NCBI RefSeq assembly: GCF_034096925.1
Contig: NZ_JAWZSQ010000023.1
Location: forward strand, 27,735-91,734
Direction: 5' to 3'
Source of the DNA: Patulibacter defluvii
Lineage (GTDB): Bacteria > Actinomycetota > Thermoleophilia > Solirubrobacterales > Solirubrobacteraceae
Length of the DNA stretch: 64,000 nt
The translations under genes and the position numbers were made by a program. The notes beneath the pieces were generated by a model that was not told the DNA's origin, made no database searches, and saw only the letters and a program-made list of their open reading frames with translations. This document shows positions 25,257 to 31,947 of the stretch, one piece after another. Positions within the stretch are counted from its first letter, which is position 1. The number at the start of each line of letters is the position of its first letter.

Positions 25257-25468
25257 CGACCACCACCGACATCACCGCCACCGACCCCCCTGCCGAGACG
25301 GTGGCCCTCGCTCCCCTGACGGGCGAGAAGGCGATCTGGCTCCTGGTCGACCACGCCCAACACCTGGTCCGGCAGCTCGACCCGAGCGATCCCTACCAGC
25401 CCATCCTCTGCGCCTTCGTCGGCAACCTGACGACCCTCGCCGTTCCGACTGAACGGTCCGACGGATGA
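25253..25468 (+). CDS. Early protein, unknown (71 aa)
   Basis: 71 residues, overlapping both neighbours by ATGA. A Thr-rich N-terminus is followed by one amphipathic helix, GEKAIWLLVDHAQHLVRQL, and a hydrophobic segment LCAFVGNLTTLAV. Function unknown; the two small early genes may be translated in a fixed ratio because of their tight overlaps. Confidence 0.6.
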   Translation: MTTTTDITATDPPAETVALAPLTGEKAIWLLVDHAQHLVRQLDPSDPYQPILCAFVGNLTTLAVPTERSDG

Positions 25469-25953
25469 GCGAGGTCAACTATTTGCTGGGCCGGCTTCGG
25501 CCGCTCGTGGCCTGCGGCCTCCTCGTCGACCCGACGCAGGACGGCGGCGATGCCGTCCTGGTGGACCTCGTCAACCAGCACGGCCGGCGCGTGGCGTCGG
25601 CCGTCACGGGCCGGATCGCGGGCCTGGTCGAGAGTACGGAGGCGCCGCAGAACCTCGCGGGCTTGGTCCCCCGAGCGCTCGCCATCGAGCTGGGCTCCGT
25701 CCCCGACATCCCCCGCTTGATCCGCAGCGACGTGGCGATCCTCCAGGCGCTGGAGGAGCGCGCCCAGATGCCCGGCCCAGCCGGCACCGACGACGCCGCG
25801 TACGACGCGTACGTGGCCCTCCAGGGCGCCCGCCGGGTACTGACCCAGGACATCGCCCTTCGGGGCGACCGAGACATCGAGACGGCGATCGAGCCCGCGC
25901 TGGCGCGGATCGACGCCGCGGCCAACCTCCTGAGGACCGGAGTTCGAGCATGA
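25465..25953 (+). CDS. Early protein, unknown (162 aa)
   Basis: 162 residues, overlapping its neighbours by ATGA at both ends. Mostly helical, with the segments EVNYLLGRLRPLVACGLLVD, VNQHGRRVASAVTGRIAGLV and YVALQGARRVLTQDIAL. No motif known to me. It belongs to the early operon ahead of replication genes. Confidence 0.6.
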   Translation: MSEVNYLLGRLRPLVACGLLVDPTQDGGDAVLVDLVNQHGRRVASAVTGRIAGLVESTEAPQNLAGLVPRALAIELGSVPDIPRLIRSDVAILQALEERAQMPGPAGTDDAAYDAYVALQGARRVLTQDIALRGDRDIETAIEPALARIDAAANLLRTGVRA

Positions 25954-26297
25954 GCATCAAGCACGTGACCATGGCCGCGACGGCTGTTGACGGTCGGGCG
26001 GGGGAGCTGTCGCTGGCCGCCCGCTATCTGCTGCTGCGGATGGCGATGGACTCTGGGCCGCCGGTGGTCCGCCGCCCGGCGGGCGGGGAGTTCGGCATGA
26101 CGCACGGGCAGCTCGACGCCGCCGTGGACGAGCTGGCCCAGGCGGGCCTGGTGGCGCCGGTCAGGTTCGACGCCTTCGCGGACGAGTTCGTCGGCAACGC
26201 GGCCGGCGACTGGCTGATGCTGTTCGACGAGCCCCGCGTGACCGAGGTCGTCGCCCGTCGGATCGGGATCTCGCCCAACCCGGACGGGCGGGCCTGA
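25950..26297 (+). CDS. Winged-helix-like early protein (115 aa)
   Basis: 115 residues. GELSLAARYLLLRMAMDSG, then MTHGQLDAAVDELAQAGLV and PVRFDAFADEFVGNAAGDWL read like a winged-helix DNA-binding domain. The next gene starts with a similar plan, so the two may be related subunits of an initiator or regulator. The gene ends on the A of the following ATG. Confidence 0.6.
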   Translation: MSIKHVTMAATAVDGRAGELSLAARYLLLRMAMDSGPPVVRRPAGGEFGMTHGQLDAAVDELAQAGLVAPVRFDAFADEFVGNAAGDWLMLFDEPRVTEVVARRIGISPNPDGRA

Positions 26298-27256
26298 TGG
26301 CCGACAGTAGCCCGTGGCGCTTTCAGCGCTGGGCCTTCGAGACCCGCACCGGCCACCCCACGCGCAAGGCCGTCCTGTCGTACCTGGCGATGTCGGCGGA
26401 CGCTGAGACGGGCCGCTGCGAGGCGAAGCAGGCGAAGATCGCCAAGGGCGTCGAGGCGAGCGAGCGATCGGTTCGCGGTCACCTGGCGGAGCTGGAGCGT
26501 CAGGGCCTCATCGCCCGCCGGCCGCAGTACCGGATCGATCGCGGGCGCCGCAGCGACGAGTACCTGCTGCTCGCCCCCGACGTGACCGAATGGCCCGACG
26601 GCCAGCCCGTCGGGTACCCCCCGGAAGATCCTGCCGGGGGGTACCCGGGTGGGGTACCGGAATCGCCGCACCCCCCGGCAACGGGCTGCCGGGGGCCCCG
26701 GCAGCCCACTTCCGGGGCCCCCGGCAACGGGCTGCCGCGCAAGAACAGCCATAAGAACAGCCAAGAGAACGAGGTGGTGGTGGAGGGCGCGCGCGAAGCG
26801 AGCGATCCAGCACCGACCTCGTCGGGTTCGTGGACGCCGCCGGGGATCGACGCGGCGGTCTGGGCGAAGGTCCGCGAGGCGCTGGACCACGCCGGCTTCG
26901 ACGCGTTCGCGCAAGACGCCCAGGCGGCGCCGATCGAGCACGCGGTCCGCTCGGCGCGGCTGCCGGCCGATGTCGACTGGTGGGCGTTCGGCCGGGCGAT
27001 GCTGGAGGCCCGCGAGAACGGCACGTGCCGCGCCGGCGACCGGCCGGCGTCGGTCTTCAAGTTCGTGGCGAACCGCCCCGGCGGACCGCCACGTCTCGGC
27101 GTCACCGAGCCCAACCACGGGTCGCAGAGGCACCGCGGTGGACGCCGCGACCACTCGATGCTCGACGTCGTCGCCGAGCTGGAAGCTCGCGAGCGTGCAG
27201 CCGGGCATAGCGATCCGGGCGGCGGGGTCGTGGATGGGGAGGCGGAGGAGCTGTGA
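26297..27256 (+). CDS. Phage replication initiator (O-like, winged-helix)
   Basis: 319 residues. The N-terminal 90 residues form a winged-helix domain: HPTRKAVLSYLAMSADAETG, AKIAKGVEASERSVRGHLAE and LERQGLIARRPQYRID. A Pro/Gly-rich linker (about 105-155) follows and a C-terminal domain ends in acidic residues. This is the plan of lambda O-type initiators: DNA-binding domain, linker, helicase-contact domain. The linker-coding DNA carries dyads and direct repeats, as the lambda origin lies within gene O. It precedes a loader-like gene and dnaB. Confidence 0.7.
   Translation: MADSSPWRFQRWAFETRTGHPTRKAVLSYLAMSADAETGRCEAKQAKIAKGVEASERSVRGHLAELERQGLIARRPQYRIDRGRRSDEYLLLAPDVTEWPDGQPVGYPPEDPAGGYPGGVPESPHPPATGCRGPRQPTSGAPGNGLPRKNSHKNSQENEVVVEGAREASDPAPTSSGSWTPPGIDAAVWAKVREALDHAGFDAFAQDAQAAPIEHAVRSARLPADVDWWAFGRAMLEARENGTCRAGDRPASVFKFVANRPGGPPRLGVTEPNHGSQRHRGGRRDHSMLDVVAELEARERAAGHSDPGGGVVDGEAEEL
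26612..26771. other. Probable phage replication origin inside the initiator gene
   Basis: Four structures lie in 160 bp. A perfect inverted repeat has GGGTACCCCCCGG (26612-26624) and CCGGGGGGTACCC (26634-26646). A third GGTACC is at 26653. A 12-bp-arm palindrome spans 26683-26707. A perfect 20-bp direct repeat CCCCCGGCAACGGGCTGCCG occurs at 26672-26691 and 26718-26737. These are followed by AAGAACAGCC twice (26741, 26753) in the least GC-rich stretch nearby. The cluster of initiator-type sites beside an A-rich region is typical of iteron origins; the role is inferred. Confidence 0.55.
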
Positions 27257-27783
27257 GCCCGTCGCAGTGGGGACAGATCGCGGCGCTGATCCACGTGCTC
27301 TGGCCATGGACGAAGCCGCTCTCCGCGAACGAGGTGGCGTTGCAGTCTGCCGCCATGGTCGACGTGGAGTTCGAGCCGGCCCGTGACTTCGTCGTCGCCT
27401 GCTCTCGGCGGGGTGACGAGCGCCCGCCGCTTCCGGGACAGGTTGCCGCGGCCGTCCTTTCGGCCGGTCGCCGGGCCCCGCTGCCATGGGGTGAGGCGCT
27501 GGTGCTGTTGCGGCGGTCGACGTCGATCCCGGGTGACCCGTCGTGGCCATCGCGGCAGGAGCAGCAGTTGGCGTTCCTTGAGGCGGAGGCGCCGGAGGTC
27601 GCGGCCTGGGCACGGTCGTATGGGCTGACGCGGATCATGCAGTCGGAGATCGACTGCCCGCGGTTTGGGAGCCGCGTCGAGCAGGCGTTGGCCGAGAGCT
27701 ACGAGCAGCACGCGAAGTCGGCCGACCGTGGGCTTCTGCCGGTGCCGGTGGCGCTCCGGGCGCTGCCGGGAGGTGGCGCGTGA
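27253..27783 (+). CDS. Helicase loader-like protein (G39P-type candidate)
   Basis: 176 residues from a GTG overlapping the initiator stop. The N-terminal half, IAALIHVLWPWTKPLSANEV followed by FEPARDFVVACSRRGDERPP, has the arrangement of the G39P-type helicase loader/inhibitor family of Gram-positive phages (helix, proline-rich turn, W or F, conserved ERPPxPG-like turn). It lies between the initiator and DnaB genes, the standard place for a loader. There is no ATPase motif, so it is not DnaC-like. Confidence 0.5.
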   Translation: MSPSQWGQIAALIHVLWPWTKPLSANEVALQSAAMVDVEFEPARDFVVACSRRGDERPPLPGQVAAAVLSAGRRAPLPWGEALVLLRRSTSIPGDPSWPSRQEQQLAFLEAEAPEVAAWARSYGLTRIMQSEIDCPRFGSRVEQALAESYEQHAKSADRGLLPVPVALRALPGGGA

Positions 27784-28058
27784 TGGCGTTCAAGGTCTCC
27801 CCCGCCGACTTCGCCGCGGCCGCCCCGCCAGAGGCGCGGGCCGACGCACCCGCGGGCCGTGGCCGTGGCCCGCAGTGGGAGGCGTACGACCGCCTCGGCC
27901 GGCAGGCGGTGCGGCTGGCCAAGACGTCGCCGCCGCCGCCGCTGCCGCTGCCGCCGCTGCCCGGTCCGCCGGCCCCGACCGATCGGCCGCGGACCCGTGT
28001 CGAGGTGGAGGCCGCGTGGGACGCGATCGAGGCCGCGATCGAAGGCAGCCGCCGATGA
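27783..28058 (+). CDS. Pro-rich early protein (91 aa)
   Basis: 91 residues from ATG 27783. A central stretch PPPPLPLPPLPGPPAPTD separates two short helical parts (QWEAYDRLGRQAVRLAK and VEVEAAWDAIEAAIEGS). It overlaps both neighbours, so it is part of the replication operon. It may be an adaptor; function unknown. Confidence 0.55.
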   Translation: MAFKVSPADFAAAAPPEARADAPAGRGRGPQWEAYDRLGRQAVRLAKTSPPPPLPLPPLPGPPAPTDRPRTRVEVEAAWDAIEAAIEGSRR

Positions 28059-28420
28059 CCGCGCAGCAGCACGACCCGCGCTCCCCGCTGACCTACGAAG
28101 CCGCGGCACGGTTCTTGAACCACATCACGCTGGAGATGCGCAAGGCCGAGGCCGAGCTGACCGCGGCCCACGTGGAGTGGGCCGATCGGGAGCGGGACTA
28201 CCGCGTCGGCCAGGCCAAGGCGTGGTCGACGATCGAGGGCCGCAGCGCGCTGGAGCGCGAAGCCCGGGTGAAGGCGGAGTGCGCGGATCTGCGGCGCGCC
28301 CGCGACATCGCCACCGGCCGGATCGCGTCCGCGAAGGCGGCGCTGAGCCGCCTGGATCGCGAGGCGGCGAGCTGCCGGTTCCTCGGCGCGTGGGCCCAGA
28401 GCGAGCGGGGGTCCGCGTGA
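28055..28420 (+). CDS. Coiled-coil early protein (121 aa)
   Basis: 121 residues, almost all predicted coiled coil: LEMRKAEAELTAAHVEWADR, ALEREARVKAECADLRRA and SAKAALSRLDREAAS. It overlaps the Pro-rich protein and the helicase gene by NTGA. Possibly a single-strand-annealing or scaffold accessory; no family recognised. Confidence 0.6.
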   Translation: MTAQQHDPRSPLTYEAAARFLNHITLEMRKAEAELTAAHVEWADRERDYRVGQAKAWSTIEGRSALEREARVKAECADLRRARDIATGRIASAKAALSRLDREAASCRFLGAWAQSERGSA

Positions 28421-29778
28421 CCGCGGTCCAGATCAACCTGCCGATCGAGCGCCTTGTCCTCGCCGCCGCGATGGGCGTGGACGGCTGGATCGACGTGCTC
28501 CGCAGCGACCACGGCCTGAGCGAGTCCGTCTTCACCAGCGACCTGCACCGAAGCGTGTGGCGCCTTCTCGTCGACCGGGTGGAGCACGGCATCGGTGACT
28601 CCGACGTCGCGCTCCTGCACCACGCACTGGTCAGCAAGCCTGACCTGATCGTCGGCGGGCTCTCCAGCGCCGAGGTGATGGCTGGCATCCGGGACATCGC
28701 GAGCGCGCCGGCAGCAGCCAACGTCGAGCACGCCACGGCGCTTGTCGACATGGCCCGGCGCCGCGGCCTCAGCAGTGCGCACCGCGAAGCGCTTAGGGCG
28801 CTCGAGCAGCCCCACGCGCCGGTGGACGCGACGGTGGACGCGTTCGATCGCAGGGTCGCTCAGATCGAATCGTCCGGAGCGGCCCGCGAGACGGTCTCCC
28901 TCCACGATGCCTTCCACGAGGAACTGCCCGGCCTGGAGGACCCGACCCAGCGCACGCGCTACCCGACCGGCATCCGCGCCCTGGACGACCTGATCGGCGG
29001 CCTCGAACCGGGCTGGCTCGTGACCGTCGCCGGCCGTCCCAGCATGGGCAAGTCGATCGTGGGCCTGATGCTCGCCGGCAGCGTCGCCCGAGCGACCGAC
29101 CGCACGGTCCTCCACATCTCACTGGAGATGACGACGCGCGAGCTGGTGATCCGCCACGCCGCGAGCGGGTCGACCACCTCGGCATCCGCTCTCGACGGGA
29201 AGGATCTGCGCCGCCACAGCACGATCAACTGGGAGGCGGTGATGAACGTCTTCGACCACCCGTCGGCCGGCAGGATCGTCGTCAACCGGTCCCAGGTACT
29301 GACGATCGACGATGTCGTCCGGATCGCCCGCAGTCACCACCGACGCTCACCGCTCGGCCTGCTCACGGTCGACTACATCGGCCTCCTGAAGGCCGTCGGT
29401 GACGCCCCGCGACACCAGCAGATCGGCAGCATCTCCCGTCGGCTCAAGCTGCTGGCCGGCCAGCTCGACTGTCCGATCGTCGCTGTCTCGCAGCTGAACC
29501 GCGAGGCCGAGCGACGGATGGAGAAGCGCCCGGTCCTCTCCGACCTGCGCGAGTCCGGCGACGTCGAGCAGGACAGCAACGTGGTGATCCTCGTCTACCG
29601 GCCCGAGATGTACAACGCCACGGAGCGCCCCGGCGAGGCGGAGCTGATCGTCGCCAAGAACCGCTCCGGCCGCCTCGGCACCGCCCACGTCAACTTCCAG
29701 GGCGAGTACGCACGGTTCCTGGACAAGTCCACCAACGGCGTCCCCTACCCCGAGTACACCCAGGGGCAGGCGGCATGA
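28417..29778 (+). CDS. dnaB: Replicative DNA helicase, DnaB-like
   Basis: 453 residues from a GTG at 28417 (GTGA overlap). The N-terminal helical domain starts INLPIERLVLAAAM. The RecA-like domain has Walker A GRPSMGKS (about 206-213), VLHISLEMTTREL, Walker B LLTVDYIGLL (about 315) and the SQLNREAERR motif. LRESGDVEQDSNVVIL and VAKNRSGRLGT complete the DnaB signature. It unwinds the phage fork after loading by the adjacent loader-like protein. Confidence 0.92.
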   Translation: MTAVQINLPIERLVLAAAMGVDGWIDVLRSDHGLSESVFTSDLHRSVWRLLVDRVEHGIGDSDVALLHHALVSKPDLIVGGLSSAEVMAGIRDIASAPAAANVEHATALVDMARRRGLSSAHREALRALEQPHAPVDATVDAFDRRVAQIESSGAARETVSLHDAFHEELPGLEDPTQRTRYPTGIRALDDLIGGLEPGWLVTVAGRPSMGKSIVGLMLAGSVARATDRTVLHISLEMTTRELVIRHAASGSTTSASALDGKDLRRHSTINWEAVMNVFDHPSAGRIVVNRSQVLTIDDVVRIARSHHRRSPLGLLTVDYIGLLKAVGDAPRHQQIGSISRRLKLLAGQLDCPIVAVSQLNREAERRMEKRPVLSDLRESGDVEQDSNVVILVYRPEMYNATERPGEAELIVAKNRSGRLGTAHVNFQGEYARFLDKSTNGVPYPEYTQGQAA

Positions 29779-30029
29779 CCCCCCTGAGCCCCGAAGCCGA
29801 ACGTCTGCGGCAGCGGGCGTTGATGAACGTCGCGCGCCTCGTGGCCCGCGAGGCGGAGAAGCAGTTCGGTGGCCGGTGGGTCCCGTCAGTCCGGCCAGGG
29901 CCGGTAGACGAAGGCGGACGTCCCGACGCGGGGCAGGTCGACTTCCTCCCAGACGGGAACGAAGTGGACCCGCTCCTCCAGCGGGGCGTCCCCAGCGTCG
30001 ATGAAAACGCAGGTCAGGAGGCTGCGTAG
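29775..30029 (+). CDS. Hypothetical protein overlapping the integrase gene
   Basis: 84 residues from the ATGA overlap with dnaB. The first 35 residues, MTPLSPEAERLRQRALMNVA and REAEKQFGGRWV, look protein-like. The last 48 residues lie antisense to the integrase 3' end and may have arisen by read-through after the integrase gene was placed there. The overlap of 144 bp with a convergent gene is unusual. Confidence 0.45.
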   Translation: MTPLSPEAERLRQRALMNVARLVAREAEKQFGGRWVPSVRPGPVDEGGRPDAGQVDFLPDGNEVDPLLQRGVPSVDENAGQEAA

Positions 30030-31346
30030 CGCATCCTGGCGCGCCGCGAGATCGAGTTCGTCCCAGACCGCTCGAAGCCCGATCGCGGGCGCCGAGGCGG
30101 TCCGGTTCGCTGTGACCCGCGCCGTCGCGGCCTCCCGATGCAGATCGTCACGCTCTGCCCGGGCCTCCGCGATCATCCTGCCCCACCGCTCCGCGCCGAG
30201 CTGTCGCCGGAGATCCAGGCTGGACAGCTCGTCGAGGGTGGCGTCAAGTTCGACGATTCGCGCCTCCAGATCCTTGACGCGATCGTCGTCCGCGGCGCCG
30301 GCGATCGCCTGGTCGCCCAACGCCAGCACGTGCTCGATCACCATCGCCTCCACTAGGGGCGTCTCCTTGGTCATCAGCATTGCTGGCCGCTCGCACTCGT
30401 GGGACGCACTCCGGTCCGGGGAGATCGCCCGGCACCGCCAGCGCGACGACGTCGGGATGTGACCCGGCAGGCGCTTCATCACCGTCCGGCATCCCGAGCA
30501 GCGCAACAACCCGCGAACGACCGACTCGGGGTGGACGCGCGTCAGCCCGTCGCTTCGGACCGGGCGGACGGTCTGCGCGGCACGCCACTCGGGCTCGGTG
30601 ACGATCGCCGGATGCGATCCGGGGCGAACGTGCCGACCGTGCTTCGCCTCGCCGAGGTACACGCGGTTCTGGACCATGCGCCGCAGGTTCTTCGCGGTCA
30701 GGACCCGGCCGTTCTCGCGTCGGACGCCGGACTCTGCGAACTCCCGTGCCATGGAGACCCACCCGCGGCGTGCCGCTCGGCCCCGGTACAGCGCCCGTAC
30801 GACCTCGGCCTCCGGCTCATGGACCACGAGCAGCATGTCGTCGTCGCGCCGGTAGCCGAACGGCGCCGGGCCCATGTGCCTGCCCTTTTCCATCACCGCC
30901 CGCTCGTGGATGACCGCCGACTGCTCTCGGTACCGGCGCAGCTCGCTCTCGGCCATCGCCAGCGACATGGTCGTCGCCATCCGCCGAACACGGTCGGTCG
31001 TGTCGATCGAGCCGTCCGCGGCCGCGATCCACGCTCCCTGCCGATCAAGCTCGTCGATGAGCTGGAGGCCATGCAGCGTCATCCGCGACGCGCGATCCGA
31101 GCGAGCGACGACGATGCCCTCGACTTCCCCGGTCTTGACCCGCTCGAGCGCTTCGGTCAACCCTGGCCGGGTCAGCGTTCCGCCCGACCGGTTGAGGTCC
31201 CGGATCTCATCGACGATGGTCACGCCGTTGCTGGCGGCCCAGGCGTCGACCGCGTCCCGCTGGAGCTGCGGCGACTCGAACCGTCCCTTGGCGATCCGGT
31301 CGCCGACGACGGATACTCGGATATAGGCGAGAGCACGCTTGGTCAT
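29886..31346 (-). CDS. int: Large serine integrase
   Basis: 486 residues. The catalytic domain (1-150) begins ALAYIRVSVVGDR with the nucleophile Ser12, then RSDRASRMTLHGLQLIDELD and DTTDRVRRMATTMSLAMAES. The recombinase domain follows (GPAPFGYRR, LTAKNLRRMVQNRVYLGEAK), then a zinc-ribbon with LRCSGC and later Cys residues, and a coiled coil (VKDLEARIVELDATLDELSS). Such enzymes insert phage DNA at attB without host factors. The gene lies next to the right prophage end. Confidence 0.95.
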   Translation of the reverse strand: MTKRALAYIRVSVVGDRIAKGRFESPQLQRDAVDAWAASNGVTIVDEIRDLNRSGGTLTRPGLTEALERVKTGEVEGIVVARSDRASRMTLHGLQLIDELDRQGAWIAAADGSIDTTDRVRRMATTMSLAMAESELRRYREQSAVIHERAVMEKGRHMGPAPFGYRRDDDMLLVVHEPEAEVVRALYRGRAARRGWVSMAREFAESGVRRENGRVLTAKNLRRMVQNRVYLGEAKHGRHVRPGSHPAIVTEPEWRAAQTVRPVRSDGLTRVHPESVVRGLLRCSGCRTVMKRLPGHIPTSSRWRCRAISPDRSASHECERPAMLMTKETPLVEAMVIEHVLALGDQAIAGAADDDRVKDLEARIVELDATLDELSSLDLRRQLGAERWGRMIAEARAERDDLHREAATARVTANRTASAPAIGLRAVWDELDLAARQDALRSLLTCVFIDAGDAPLEERVHFVPVWEEVDLPRVGTSAFVYRPWPD

Positions 31347-31385
31347 GATGCGAGCCCTAGTGTATACTCGTGTGGACCCGGGTCG
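31347..31385. other. Right attachment site (attR) region
   Basis: Reading on the minus strand, the host response-regulator frame reads EPTRVHT and then SIH and a stop, where full-length OmpR-type regulators continue with a conserved helix. The phage-host joint must therefore lie near 31360-31375, between the integrase start and the Thr codon at 31369-31371. The exact crossover dinucleotide cannot be fixed without the other end. Confidence 0.7.
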
Positions 31386-31917
31386 GCTCGGCCACCAGCG
31401 CCAGCAGCAGCGCGTACTCCTTCTGCGTCAGGTCGACCGGCCGGCCGCGGACGTGCACCGTCCGCGCGGCCGGGTCGAGCACGAGCGCGCCGACCCGCAC
31501 CCGCCCGGCCGCCGGTCGTCGCCGCGAGCGCGACAGCAGGGTGGCGATCCGCCACCGCAGCTCCGGGTAGCTGAACGGCTTGACCAGGTAGTCGTCGCAG
31601 CCGCGCTCGAAGCCGCGGATCCGGTCGAGCTCGCCGTCGCGGCCGCTGAGCAGGATCGCCGGCGTGGCCGGATCGACCTGCGAGACGACGCGGTCGGCCG
31701 CCCGCACGCGGGCGATCAGGTCGAGGCCGGTGCCGTCGGGCAGCACGACGTCGCTCAGGATCAGGGCCGGCGCGGCGTGCTCCAGCAGCAGCTCGGCCTC
31801 GGCGATGGTGCCGGCGAGCAGCGGGTCGTAGCCGTCGGCGGCGAGGTGCTCGGCGAGGAAGCCGCGGGTCACGCGGTCGTCCTCGACGATCAGGAGGGTG
31901 CAGGTCGGATCGCTCAT
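31357..31917 (-). pseudogene. Response regulator truncated by prophage insertion
   Basis: 186 residues. The receiver domain is complete (LLIVEDDRVTRGFLAEHL, phospho-acceptor Asp56 in LILSDVVLPDG, Lys in YLVKPFSYPEL). The OmpR-type output domain starts with VGALVLDPAARTVHVRGRPV and LTQKEYALLLALV but stops after EPTRVHTSIH, before the recognition helix. The missing part should be at the other prophage end. It follows the FUSC gene by 30 nt and probably shared its transcript. Excision would restore it. Confidence 0.85.
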
Positions 31918-31947
31918 GGTCCTCTAAAGACCCGCGAGCCCGCCCGT

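Larger units (their letters stand above)
1..31370. mobile_element. Integrated siphovirus-type prophage, left end outside window
   Basis: A contiguous set of phage genes runs from a partial portal gene at the left edge to a large serine integrase at 31346. The order is head, tail, lysis, moron genes, switch, replication, integrase, as in temperate siphoviruses with HK97-type heads. The right boundary is set by a host response-regulator gene that is cut in its C-terminal domain at about 31360-31375. Terminase, the rest of the portal and the other attachment site must lie left of position 1. All structural genes look intact, so the prophage may be active; this is inference. Confidence 0.95.
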
